Below, in pieces: positions 54,572-63,285 of a stretch of 64,000 nt of DNA. Source of the stretch: Dickeya aquatica (GTDB taxonomy: Bacteria > Pseudomonadota > Gammaproteobacteria > Enterobacterales > Enterobacteriaceae); assembly GCF_900095885.1 (NCBI RefSeq), contig NZ_LT615367.1, positions 1,240,001-1,304,000 on the forward strand, given 5' to 3'. The notes under the pieces are model-generated. The model made no database searches. It was not told the origin of the DNA and saw only the letters and a program-made list of their open reading frames with translations. The position numbers and the translations under genes are program-made. Positions within the stretch are counted from its first letter, which is position 1. Each line of letters begins with the position of its first letter.

Positions 54572-57255
54572 TTACTCCGTATCCGGGGCATACATCAGGA
54601 CATAGAAAACCGGCTGACGCCCTTCCACACGTACCGCCTTCTTTTTAAACCGGTCTTTCCCCGGCTCTAACATCCCCGCATCGGCCAGCACTTTCGCAAA
54701 CTGCCTGACGTTAAACCCCCTGGCGATTTCGCCCTCAAAGGTGGCCGGGAAGGTGTAGAACATCATCGGGGCGGCATCGTGCTTGCCCCTGTCCCGGTAT
54801 CCGGCAAGGTCACGTATAGGCAGGTCTTGCGGGTTGTAGGGCAGCGGGGCAAACCGGCTCAGGCCGTGGGCGTTCAGGAACGCTTCGCACTGCTCGACAA
54901 TCTGCTGGTGCTCCTTGTTGCCGGTACCGAATTCGCGCACCCAGGCATTAAAGCTGTGCTGTATCGCATCCCGGCCCGTCTGTTCATCCCAGCCGGTAAT
55001 GACCCGGCCCAGCGACAGCGCTGCGTCCATCACGGCAAAGCGGGCGGCTACCCGGTGAACCTGCTCGCCATAGTCGGCAGGAATGAGACTGCGCCAGCGT
55101 GTTTCAGCGGCTCTCACCGCCTCGATAGCCTGTTGCGGGTGGTCGGCAAGGTGCTTAATCCACGCCCGGCCTGCGGCACCGTGGTACTGCTGGCAGGCGT
55201 CTTTCAGTGCGTCGGCGTGCTGTTTGCCGTTGGCGTGTTCATGAAAGCGCGTCGTTTTGCTTAAGGGGATGTTCAGCAGCCGAACCAACTGGCCCGCCTT
55301 GGTTTTTCTGCCCACGCTGGCAATGAACGTTTCCAAATCCATTTCGCCAGTGCTGATTGCCACCGTGCGCCAGCGCTTGAGCTCCCGGTTGCCGCCTTCT
55401 TTGGCCCCCTGCAATTTGCCGACACCGTTAAACAGCGCATAGGCGGCCTGCGCCACGCTCACCGGGTCAGCGCCCTGACCGACTTCATCGAGTGGCATCA
55501 GCGCGTCGTTGTGGGCGGCGGCTTCGTTCGCCAGCCCCAGCGCGGTGCCGTACCACGTCAGGCGCAGTAACTCCGGGTTACCGTACAGGCTGGTGGCAAC
55601 GCTGGCGGTGGTGGTTTTCCCGGCGCTCGATTGCTCATAGAAATGGATGCCGAATCCGTCAGCCCCCACCAGCCCGATTAACGGGGCCGCCAGCGCCGCC
55701 GCCATACCGGTCATCATGGCGTAGTTGCCCCCGGCAAGGCGGGCCACGTTGTCGCGCCAGCCTTCTGCCGTGCCGCTGACGGTGTAGCCTGCGGCGGCTG
55801 CGCTGCGCCCGCTGAACAGTACCGGCCTGTCAGGGGTGCCGATGATTTCCCCGTCCGGCATGAGGTAAGCCCCGCACTGCCAGCCGGTCGCGTGCGCGAT
55901 ATGCCAGATATCCCGTGCGGCACTGCGCTGGAGCCAGTCGGCCAGAATGGCGCGCAGGCTGTTTTTGGTGGTGACGTTGACACCGCCGTTTTTCAGCGTT
56001 CGCCAGCCCTCGCGCTCGCCGATATCCGCCAGCGGAATGGCCTGTGTGGTGTCAGCCGTCGCGCCGATGGGTCGCCAGCGCATTATCAGGTACTGGTCTT
56101 TGTCGTCCCGGCCAATGCCCACCACTGCCAGCGGGGAGCACAGCCAGCTTTCATTGTTGATAATCTCGCCGCTGTCTTTGTCCACTTTGGGGGTTACCCA
56201 GAACACCCCATCCCGGCGACTCTGCACATGCGGTTTTAATGGGTCGCTATGCGTTGGCTTGCTGCTGTCCGGTTCATCCGCTGGCGGCGAATACAGCGAG
56301 GCGGCAAACGCCTGCGTCGCGGCCATCAGCCCGTATTGCTGGCGGTAATCGTCCCAGTCAGCCTTTTCATCAGTCGGCGGCAGTGCCACCTGGCCGTTGA
56401 CCGCACGGGCGGCTTTCTCCGCCCAGTCTTTCCCTGCGTTCGGCGCATCCGGTTTGATGTCGTTATCAGCGGCCAGAATGATACGGGCGCTGGCATACCG
56501 GGTACGCATGGCCTTTGCCACTGGCACCATGTTGCCCGCGTCGATAGCGGCGAGGGTCAGCGCCTCCGGGCGCATCTGGTGAACGCTTAATGCCGTCGCC
56601 AGCCCTTCGGCGATAATCACCGTATCGGGCTGTGCGGGCGCATTCACCGCGTGATACGCGCCGCGTTTCGCCGAGTCCGCCACCTGTCGCTTGCGGCCAT
56701 CGGGGGTTATCGTCTGTGCGGCGGCGGTGGTGCCGCTGGCGTCCTGTAACGTCAGCAGCAGGGTGCCATCGGGCAGCAGCGGATACGACAACCCGGTTAA
56801 GCCTTTTCCGGCCAGATAGACGGATTCCCCCGGCTGTGCCTGTGCGGTCAGCTTTTTCAGCCGTGCGGCAAAGCGCCGGGCTTTTTCTGCGGTACGGGCC
56901 TGCTCGTCGGCAGACGGTGATTGCCGGGTATCATGCTGGCGCGTGTCCGGCGCTGGCGCATCGGCTGCCATTCCCAGCACGTCGGCCACCAGGCGGGCGG
57001 CGTCTGCCGCATTACACTGGCGAACGTTCATCACCAGCGCCAGCCCGTCACCGGCTTCCGGCTCACAGTGGCGGCAATGCCAGGTGCCGCGCCCGTCCAG
57101 ATTATCGAACTGGAAGCGGTCTTTACCCCGCACGCCGGGCAGGGGGTGAGCGTGGTGGGGTGGCGGGGAACCTCAATACCCAGCAGGGCCAGCACATCAG
57201 GCCAGCAGCCCACCGCCGAGCGGGTCACTTCACGGATAAAATCGATATTGCGCAT
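54572..57255 (-). pseudogene. P4 alpha-like primase-helicase, frameshifted
   Basis: Two frames form one gene. From ATG 57255 (GAGGG upstream) the product begins MRNIDFIREV and reaches the zinc-ribbon CPACG. There the frame is lost, and the matching remainder (GKDRFQFDNLDGRGTWHCRHC) continues in the next frame to the stop at 54572. Restoring one G in the G4 run near 57135 joins them into about 895 residues. Domains: zinc-binding primase N-terminus, Toprim (VIIAEGLATAL... AADNDIK), then a DUF927 helicase-like region with the P-loop EQSSAGKTTTA. P4 alpha combines primase, helicase and origin binding. With the shift, element replication should be impaired unless the lesion is a base-calling error. 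Confidence 0.8.
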
Positions 57256-57265
57256 TCCATTGCCC

Positions 57266-57895
57266 TCAGTGCGTTGCCGGTGGCGGCAGCACGCTATCCA
57301 GCGCGAAGAGCTGTAACGCCTGGTCATGCAGGGTAGCCATCACACTGCGCCCGGTTTCGGTCAGCTCACCGGCCACCGGCCCCACCATCGCGACATAGAG
57401 CGCCAGCGCGTTGCGCCGCCCGTCTTCCTCCCCGTATGTGGCTGTCATGGCCCCTTCGACCGCACCGGCAAGGGTTGCACGCTCTGCGGCAGGGAAAACG
57501 GGTAATTCGCCGTACTGGCTGCGATACAGCGCGGCGGGTATCGGGTGGCCGCTGTCGTCCGTCACGGTGACGCAGCCGTTTATTGCTTCCTGTTCAAGCA
57601 CGAATTTCACCGACACAAACCAGCGGAACAGGATCAGTTTCTGCCGGTCATCCGGCCTGAAATGGCCCTGTAGCATGGCATCAGTCAGCGCCCGCACCAC
57701 CTGAATGCCGGTCAATAACGCCCGGTCATACTCGGTGCTGTCCAGACGGGAAACGGCTTCATCAAAGGTCAGTAAACGGGTTTCATCCTGTACGGCGGCG
57801 TTCTCGTGTGTGATTCGGATACCGTCGGGCCACAGGTCAACGTGACTACCGGCGCATTGCGCCGCCAGCATGGAAATTGGGCGTTGTTTATTCAC
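57266..57895 (-). CDS. Hypothetical P4-island protein
   Basis: 209 residues from GTG 57895, supported by GGGAGA upstream; it overlaps the preceding small gene by 4 bases. The first part (NKQRPISMLAAQCAGSHVDLWPDGIRITHEN) resembles proteins encoded next to P4-type primases. Mostly helical, no catalytic motif or membrane segment, no recognised function. It is directly upstream of the primase gene, 10 bases between stop and start. Confidence 0.6.
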   Translation of the reverse strand: MNKQRPISMLAAQCAGSHVDLWPDGIRITHENAAVQDETRLLTFDEAVSRLDSTEYDRALLTGIQVVRALTDAMLQGHFRPDDRQKLILFRWFVSVKFVLEQEAINGCVTVTDDSGHPIPAALYRSQYGELPVFPAAERATLAGAVEGAMTATYGEEDGRRNALALYVAMVGPVAGELTETGRSVMATLHDQALQLFALDSVLPPPATH

Positions 57896-58095
57896 TGTGG
57901 TTCTCCCGCTGGCGCAACCTGCCAGCCCGCTTGCCGTGCCAGCTCCAGAAACGCATCCAGACAAGCAACATGTTCGTCATCGAATAACCGGCGGTCGCTG
58001 GTGGCGATGCCGTTCTCCACATACACCAGCACGCGCCCGGTAAAGTCAGGCGGCACGCTCAGTGTGGCGTTGAGAGTGGGGAGCTGGTCATGCAT
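57892..58095 (-). CDS. Small hypothetical island protein
   Basis: 67 residues from ATG 58095, with a strong GGAGGTG six bases upstream. LSVPPDFTGRVLVYVENGIATSDRRLF and a C-terminal helix (CLDAFLELARQAGW). It overlaps both neighbours by a few bases, so it belongs to one translationally coupled leftward operon. Unknown function. Confidence 0.6.
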   Translation of the reverse strand: MHDQLPTLNATLSVPPDFTGRVLVYVENGIATSDRRLFDDEHVACLDAFLELARQAGWQVAPAGEPQ

Positions 58096-58276
58096 GGGAC
58101 ACCTCCGCTTGTTCAGGCTCTTTCTGGCTGGCGCGATACAGGTGGTCGATACGCTCCTGCAGGACAAACAGCAGGATTTCACGCGCCTGCGGTTCATCCG
58201 TGTTGACGGCGGCATAGGCCAGTGCCCGGCACTGGTCGATAATTTCATCCAGTTCTAACGGGGTGTTATCAAACAT
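58088..58276 (-). CDS. Small acidic hypothetical island protein
   Basis: 62 residues from ATG 58276. Acidic helical protein (ELDEIIDQCRALAYAAVN ... REILLFVLQERIDHLYRAS), overlapping the next gene by 8 bases and the Ash/Icd-like gene by 8. The frame is open far upstream because it happens to be continuous with the N-terminal Ash frame. Unknown function. Confidence 0.6.
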   Translation of the reverse strand: MFDNTPLELDEIIDQCRALAYAAVNTDEPQAREILLFVLQERIDHLYRASQKEPEQAEVSHA

Positions 58277-58466
58277 GGCGCACCGCCTTAACCGGCAGGC
58301 GGCCCGCGAAAAAGCAGAGGTGATCGCCAGCCAGTGTGCGGCGGGCTTCGTGTTCAGAAACGGCAGGGATACGGTGAATGACCGGTTTTTGTGTAAGACA
58401 GTCACGGCGGATTGCGGCAATAAGCCAGATAAATTGCGGTTTTGGGGTAGGGGTAGTAGCCAGCAT
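58269..58466 (-). CDS. Ash/Icd-like host cell division inhibitor protein
   Basis: 65 residues from ATG 58466. PKPQFIWLIAAIRRD, KPVIHRIPAVSEHEAR and FFAGRLPV are typical of P4 Icd/Ash-family proteins, described as cell-division inhibitors. Upstream, in another frame (about 58603-58467), lies the usual N-terminal Ash extension (MVGWAGASKDAPDSV, NPVQSTTSE, HTEAAT). One added base near 58440-58470 would join them into a protein of about 110 residues. The short form may be the real start, or the long form may be frameshifted. Confidence 0.6.
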   Translation of the reverse strand: MLATTPTPKPQFIWLIAAIRRDCLTQKPVIHRIPAVSEHEARRTLAGDHLCFFAGRLPVKAVRHV

Positions 58467-58820
58467 GTGGCAGCCTCCGTATGCAATGGAATGGATCCAC
58501 CACCGGAAACGCCAATTTCACTGGTGGTGGACTGAACAGGGTTGGCGTAACCGGAGCATACGGAATCCGGCGCATCTTTCGATGCCCCTGCCCAGCCCAC
58601 CATAATTTTGTGAGCGGTGCGGATTATACCCGCAACGCTGAAAAAAGGGTGTACTGAGCTTACGACACAAAAAAAGACGCTTGGCGCGTCATATGTCGCC
58701 GCATGCATTACCGGGACGCCAATCCCGGCACCAGATTTTGCTGGTGCCTGTTGAAAATAGCCCATCTGTAAAGCAAACGGCAAGCGGTTTTTGCGTACCC
58801 TGTGGGCAACGTCGCGTAAG

Positions 58821-59663
58821 TTACGCATGGTTCACCCCCAGCCGTTTTGCCATCCAGCGCTGAGACAGCCGGGTTAATTCGGCTTTGCGCTGGGGGTAGT
58901 CTTGCCCCAGTTCAATCAGCGTGATGTTGGTCTGCTCAAGGTAGGAAAGGTGCTCCAGTTGGTCGGCGCTCATGCTGTCGCGGGGTTCGCCGGTTACACC
59001 ATTGACCTGTGCCCAGCCTTTTGCCGTCAGGCCGCCCAGTACCAGGCGGGCGATCATGTTGCTTTCAGTGGTGTAGTGGTGGGGTTGAGTTTTCTTGCCC
59101 TGTTCCGAACGGGCGATTTCCAGTGCGGCGCACATCGGTTTGAAGTAATTCGCGGCGGTCAGGCGGGCCTTCAACTGGCGGCGAAAACGGGCGGCCACTT
59201 CCGGCGCACTGCGGTGTAAGGCTTCCTCGCACTGGATGAAGTAACGACGAACGGCACGGCCCTGCTCGTTGCGCTCAACCATTGCCAGCTCTTTTGCCAT
59301 GTTAAGTGACAGCACATAATCTTTACTGCGGCGATCACCACCCCGGCTTGTTTTCCATTGCCGGGCTGGCTGGCCGTTTTCAGTGTATTGATTCACCGGA
59401 ATGGGGGAATCAAAGGTCAAAAAATCAACATTATCGATAAAGCCATATTCTTCAATACGGCTTTTAATCCAGGTGGAGAAATCACGCCCCACCCCTAACG
59501 CAATATGCAGGGATTTGGCGCTCACAATATTGGTTTCGCGTTCGCCTATCCGGCCAGAAATCACCGGGATTAATTCGGCAAAGCCATTACTGGAAATATT
59601 GCTCTGGCGGTTTTCAGGGTGAGGGAGTCCCTGACCGTGAAGGTCATTATTTTTTGATGTCAT
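58821..59663 (-). CDS. AntA/AntB-type antirepressor
   Basis: 280 residues. The AntA domain lies at about 30-110: ELIPVISGRIGERETNIVSAKSLH, FSTWIKSRIEEYGF and the NMAKELAMVERNEQGRAVRRYFIQCE signature. The C-terminal part is helical and basic and may bind DNA or a repressor. Antirepressors of this family inactivate phage repressors; here the target may be a helper prophage or the element's own control. Ribosome region AAATAATGACC is weak. Located between the Ash/Icd region and the AlpA operon. Confidence 0.85.
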   Translation of the reverse strand: MTSKNNDLHGQGLPHPENRQSNISSNGFAELIPVISGRIGERETNIVSAKSLHIALGVGRDFSTWIKSRIEEYGFIDNVDFLTFDSPIPVNQYTENGQPARQWKTSRGGDRRSKDYVLSLNMAKELAMVERNEQGRAVRRYFIQCEEALHRSAPEVAARFRRQLKARLTAANYFKPMCAALEIARSEQGKKTQPHHYTTESNMIARLVLGGLTAKGWAQVNGVTGEPRDSMSADQLEHLSYLEQTNITLIELGQDYPQRKAELTRLSQRWMAKRLGVNHA

Positions 59664-59677
59664 AAAATCAGGCTCCG

Positions 59678-60121
59678 TTAGCGGGCGGCGTAATCCGGGT
59701 ACAGGCTCAGGATATGGTTAATTTCCTGCCGGGTAAGCGGCGGGTGTCCGTTAATCCCGGCGTTGCTATTGACCAGTCGAATGACGCGGGAAATATCATC
59801 ACGCGTTGCAAACCGATAGCGGTAATGACTGCCGATCCCGTCGGCGTTAGGTTCGTCAATACGCACTAACCGAATATCAAGCAGGCGCTCTAATTCCGTG
59901 GCGTAATTCCGGCCAGAAGAAAGGCGGCAGTGGTGGAGAATGTCATTCTCAGTAAAACCACCCGCACCGGAACGCAGCATGAAAACCCGTGCGCGATGCT
60001 TCTTAGGGACTGGCCTTATCCGCGCTGGCTGGTTATTATGTCCGCCAGCAATATGAGTTTGCGCAGCAGGTTTATTTTGTTCACATTGACGCCCGGTAGC
60101 ACGGGCGTTTTTTGTTTGCAT
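59678..60121 (-). CDS. Hypothetical protein coupled to AlpA
   Basis: 147 residues; ATG 60121 overlaps the AlpA stop (TAATG), indicating translational coupling. The N-terminal 45 residues are basic and low in structure. From about residue 48 (MLRSGAGGFTENDILHHCRLSSGRNYATELERLLDIRLVRIDEP) it looks like a winged-helix fold that may bind DNA. Found in a typical position in P4-like islands. Function unknown; an internal start at Met48 is possible. Confidence 0.6.
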   Translation of the reverse strand: MQTKNARATGRQCEQNKPAAQTHIAGGHNNQPARIRPVPKKHRARVFMLRSGAGGFTENDILHHCRLSSGRNYATELERLLDIRLVRIDEPNADGIGSHYRYRFATRDDISRVIRLVNSNAGINGHPPLTRQEINHILSLYPDYAAR

Positions 60122-60318
60122 TATGCAACCTCCCCGCGAGACTCGGCGATACGCTGATTAATCCAGTCATCAATTTCACTTTCAACGAAAGCTATTGAAC
60201 GAGAGCCGATCTTTACCGGCTGCGGGAAGCGATCTTGGCTAATAAGGCGATAGAGCCATGCCTTGCTATAGCCGGTACGGCGCTGGACTTCGGGGAGCCG
60301 AATAAGATTATTAGACAT
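60121..60318 (-). CDS. alpA: AlpA-family regulator / excisionase
   Basis: 65 residues: MSNNLIRLPEVQRRTGYSKAWLYRLISQDRFPQPVKIG.. with VESEIDDWINQRI, a MerR-like helix-turn-helix characteristic of AlpA. In CP4-57 AlpA activates integrase/excisionase expression and promotes excision; many relatives are recombination directionality factors. It is next to the AntA gene and two genes from the integrase. The 5' leader holds an inverted repeat at 60325-60351. Confidence 0.88.
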   Translation of the reverse strand: MSNNLIRLPEVQRRTGYSKAWLYRLISQDRFPQPVKIGSRSIAFVESEIDDWINQRIAESRGEVA

Positions 60319-60324
60319 GTTTAC

Positions 60325-60351
60325 CTCGTAACGTCTATTGCGATTTACGAG
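60325..60351 (-). promoter_or_regulatory. Inverted repeat in the alpA leader
   Basis: CTCGTAA (60325-60331) and TTACGAG (60345-60351), 13-base loop, directly upstream of the alpA ATG at 60318. It could be an operator for AlpA autoregulation, an AlpA site for excision, or an RNA hairpin covering the ribosome site. Confidence 0.35.
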
Positions 60352-60525
60352 TTAATTAAATACTTGAAAATATCTTGTGTCGCAGAATGGGTAACAAAAA
60401 ATATCATCTGGATTAATTCTAAAAAATAAGCGAGTGGAGTGTGAAGGGAAAGCATCTGAATGGAGTAAGGCTAATGAAAACTCACCTGGATTGGTTGTCA
60501 ATTAAACTCAATCCAGGTGAACGAG

Positions 60526-61362
60526 TCATTTTAACGAAAACTTATACTCAGATGCTCGCAATAAATTTCCGTTCATGACTGTTTTTGCCAGTTCTGGCAT
60601 TGTTTTTCGCACTCGCTCCACAGGGTTAGCCTCATACTCATCAGGATAAAGTACCTTAGATAAGATTACGTTATTGATATTTAATGATTTTGCCTTGCAA
60701 AAGAGCATCACATCTAAGTAATGAAGCAACCTTAGATTAGAGAATTTTTTTATATCACTCTCAGTAATGTATTTAACCGGAGTTATCCCCCGCTTACGCC
60801 TTTCTATAGAAATTAATTTCCTCAGGGCGTCGAAAATAACATCATCCTTAGCATTCAAATCAATCTCGACATAAAAATCAGATTGTTTATCTTCATTTTC
60901 TATCTCAATATCAATGACTCGCCTATTTTTAGTGTCTATGTATTTAGGATCATTGCTATGAATTCTATCTAAATATTCATCATTAGACATCCCATCAATA
61001 AGATTATTTCCAGCTAAAAACTGTAGATATGACGCATTAATTTTAAAAATACCGGGGCAATAATCTTCAACGGAATCATCATATCCTGATTCGTTGATTT
61101 TTAGACTAGAGGGATTGATGGCATCGCCATTGGTGATTTTATCAATAAATTGCCAATAATCACTTTTCTTTTGCTCCCACATATTTTTTTGTATGGCAGC
61201 AAATTTTTTATTCCAAACAGGCGGATTTTCGGGATTGAAATCCCAAAAATCACAGCGGATCCATAGCAAATAAATCCATTCACCGTAGGTAAGTGCTTTT
61301 GAGGCCTCATCATATTTATCAATGCTAAACCATTTGAGCGCTTCGAACACATCCTCAACCAT
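60526..61362 (-). CDS. DUF6387-like cargo protein
   Basis: 278 residues, AT-rich codon use unlike the P4 core. The beginning VEDVFEALKWFSIDKYDEASKALTYGEW and the C-terminal NLRLLHYLDVMLFCKAKSLNINNVILSKVLYP fit the DUF6387 family, uncharacterised proteins often located next to integrases in enterobacterial islands. No signal peptide, membrane helix or known catalytic motif. Its position in the variable slot between alpA and int is where P4-like elements carry accessory genes, including anti-phage systems. A defence role is only a possibility. Confidence 0.6.
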   Translation of the reverse strand: MVEDVFEALKWFSIDKYDEASKALTYGEWIYLLWIRCDFWDFNPENPPVWNKKFAAIQKNMWEQKKSDYWQFIDKITNGDAINPSSLKINESGYDDSVEDYCPGIFKINASYLQFLAGNNLIDGMSNDEYLDRIHSNDPKYIDTKNRRVIDIEIENEDKQSDFYVEIDLNAKDDVIFDALRKLISIERRKRGITPVKYITESDIKKFSNLRLLHYLDVMLFCKAKSLNINNVILSKVLYPDEYEANPVERVRKTMPELAKTVMNGNLLRASEYKFSLK

Positions 61363-61509
61363 TATGCCATCACCTCACGCCCTCTAATTTTGGCGGCTAT
61401 GCCAGCCCGCAGAGGTGTACGGGTTTTCGGGGATCAGCCTAGACATAGCCTATTCTTTATTCGTCTAAGGAAGTCTACTACCACCAATTGTTACCGTCTA
61501 TTCATCCAG

Positions 61510-62724
61510 TTATGCACGTTTCCCAAACGAGCCGTGAACCACATTTTCGCCGTTCTCCAGCGAGTCCATATAGTCCGCATACCACTGGAGCATTTCACGC
61601 CTGCCATCCAGATATTGGGCATGGTTATAGGTGCCACGAATTGAGTTTTTATCGACGTGGGCAAGCTGGGTTTCAATCCATGCCGTGTTGTAGCCCTGTT
61701 CGTGGAGAATGGTGCTCATGGTGTGGCGGAAACCGTGGCATGTGACCTTTCCGGCATAACCGCTGCGTTTAAATACCTGGTTAATGCTGGCTTCACTCAT
61801 TGTTTTGCGAGGGTCATTCCGGCCCGGGAACATCAGCGGATAGTTACCCGTTATCTCTCTTATCTGCTCTACGATAGCAAGAGCCTGACGTGATAGCGGT
61901 ACAAGGTGAGGGCGGCGCATCTTCATCCGTTCCGCAGGGACATCCCATAGAGCATTTTCGATATCTATTTCCTGCCAGGTGGCGCCGCGCAATTCACCGT
62001 TACGCAACCCGGTCAGGATAAGCAGCCGTGCGGCCAACACCACCAGCGTGCTACCAGAGTAGCCGGATAGCGCCGTAAAGAAATCCGGTAGCTCTTTAGC
62101 GATTAGGAAAGGGTGATGTTTCGATTCATGCCCTTGCATAGCGCTTATCAGGTCTGGCGCAGGGTTATACGATGCTCGCCCGGTGACAATGGCATAACGG
62201 AAAACCTCAGAGCAGCGCATCCGCACCTTTCTGGCTTGCTCAGTAGCGCCGCGATTTTCTATTTTTTTGAGTATTTCCAATAGCTCCAGCGGTTTAATTT
62301 CTGCGATCGGGCGATCCCCCAGGCGAGGGAAAACATTATTAGTGAGTAGCACCATATTTTCATTGGCATACCCGGCCGACCACTTTTTGGCTTTGCTGGC
62401 GAGCCATTCCAGCGCGATGTCCTTAAAACTATTTTTTACTTGAGCCTTGCGGGCGTCTTTTTCATCCTTTTTATTCTCGGATGGATCAGCGCCAGCAGCG
62501 AGAGCCTTTTTCGCCTTATCACGCAGCGTTCTGGCATCGGCAAGCGAGACATCAGGATATACCCCCAGTGCCAGGAGCTTTTCTTTACCCGCAATCCGAT
62601 ACTTTAGACGCCAATAACGTGCGCCGTTGGTGTTGACGAGCAGGTATAAGCCGCCGCCGTCTGCCAATTTATACGGCTTATCTTTAGGTTTGGCGGTATC
62701 AACCTGCCGTGCATTTAGTTTCAT
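61510..62724 (-). CDS. int: P4-family tyrosine integrase
   Basis: 404 residues. N-terminal DUF4102 arm-binding domain (about 1-95: DGGGLYLLV, YWRLKYRIAGKEKLLALGVYPDVSLADAR), core-binding domain (100-195), catalytic domain (205-390) with the Arg in LTGLRNGELRGATW, HGFRHTMSTILHEQG (H-x-x-R) and catalytic Tyr in IRGTYNHAQY. It starts 165 bases from the tRNA-Arg 3' end, as in P4-type elements. ATACCCCC arm-like repeats flank it. Confidence 0.95.
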   Translation of the reverse strand: MKLNARQVDTAKPKDKPYKLADGGGLYLLVNTNGARYWRLKYRIAGKEKLLALGVYPDVSLADARTLRDKAKKALAAGADPSENKKDEKDARKAQVKNSFKDIALEWLASKAKKWSAGYANENMVLLTNNVFPRLGDRPIAEIKPLELLEILKKIENRGATEQARKVRMRCSEVFRYAIVTGRASYNPAPDLISAMQGHESKHHPFLIAKELPDFFTALSGYSGSTLVVLAARLLILTGLRNGELRGATWQEIDIENALWDVPAERMKMRRPHLVPLSRQALAIVEQIREITGNYPLMFPGRNDPRKTMSEASINQVFKRSGYAGKVTCHGFRHTMSTILHEQGYNTAWIETQLAHVDKNSIRGTYNHAQYLDGRREMLQWYADYMDSLENGENVVHGSFGKRA

Positions 62725-62726
62725 TT

Positions 62727-62774
62727 GGGGGTATCAGTTTTAGACCGAACACGGAATACCCCCAAATGTACCCC
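62727..62774. repeat. ATACCCCC repeats upstream of int
   Basis: GGGGGTAT (62727-62734), ATACCCCC (62756-62763) and TACCCC (62769-62774) lie between int and the tRNA and match the pair at 48134-48153. They are probably integrase arm sites that also overlap the int promoter and could give autoregulation. Confidence 0.5.
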
Positions 62775-62888
62775 TGAAATATGTTGATTGCAATAGATTG
62801 TAGTGGACGTTGAGAGAGTGAGATTTATCGTGAAGCCTTGGTATTGCTGAGGTTTGTTGACTTGAGTAGACGCTGAGAGAAGTGTGAT

Positions 62889-62963
62889 TGGCGCCCCCAG
62901 CAGGAATCGAACCTGCAACTAGCCCTTAGGAGGGGCTCGTTATATCCATTTAACTATGGGGAC
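62889..62963 (-). tRNA. argW: tRNA-Arg (anticodon CCT)
   Basis: 75 bases with the encoded CCA. On the minus strand it begins GTCCCCATAGTTAAATGG, has the anticodon loop around CTCCTAA, the T-loop GGTTCGATTCC, and acceptor pairing GTCCCCA/TGGGGGC. Closely similar to E. coli argW (tRNA-Arg CCU), a common P4-type integration site. The 3' end supplies the attachment core, so the element restores an intact tRNA. Confidence 0.95.
62895..62905. repeat. Attachment core in the tRNA 3' end (attL-like)
   Basis: CCCCAGCAGGA inside the T-arm/acceptor region of the tRNA-Arg gene, repeated at 48063-48073. Confidence 0.55.
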
Positions 62964-63285
62964 AGCGCGCCGGGGATTATACCTGATTTAGCCGCTGCTA
63001 TAAGCACTGACTGGTGCGTTTGCTCAATCTAACACCAGTTAGTCTTGAAATCGTTGTATCAGCCCGCTGTGCCGGGTGAGATATCGCCGGATTCGTCAGT
63101 GATGATAGCTAAATATGGCGCACAATTGGTACTGGCGTTCTGCTGTGAATTGTCGCAGGATCCGCATCCGGTATAATCATGCCGATGTATTAAAATGATA
63201 GCATGTGGTGGTGTTCGTTGGCGGCCGAGCGGCAGTCTGCGCAGACTGCATGAGACTGCATGAAAGTTCAGCAGGGAGAGAGGTT
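62964..63285. other. Gap between tRNA-Arg and mlaA with the mlaA promoter
   Basis: 322 bases. It holds the predicted mlaA promoter (63150-63177) and short direct repeats CAGACTGCATGA just before mlaA (about 63242-63263). No gene seen. Confidence 0.5.
63150..63177 (+). promoter_or_regulatory. Predicted sigma-70 promoter of mlaA
   Basis: TTGTCG (63150-63155), 16-base spacer, TATAAT (63172-63177), a perfect -10. It would give a leader of about 100 bases before the mlaA ATG at 63286. Confidence 0.5.

Larger units (their letters stand above)
48063..62905. mobile_element. P4-like integrative element at tRNA-Arg(CCT)
   Basis: About 14.8 kb between an 11-base repeat CCCCAGCAGGA at 48063-48073 and the same sequence in the 3' end of the tRNA-Arg gene (62895-62905). 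Contents are characteristic of P4-type satellites and islands: integrase beside the tRNA, AlpA, AntA antirepressor, Ash/Icd, Toprim/DUF927 primase-helicase, SSB and iterons, mostly leftward. There are no capsid, portal, tail or large terminase genes, so it would depend on a helper or be a defective, cargo-bearing island. The primase frameshift and truncated phage remnants suggest decay. Base composition is mixed: GC-rich core, AT-rich cargo at about 50.8-52.6 and 60.5-61.4 kb. Confidence 0.85.
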
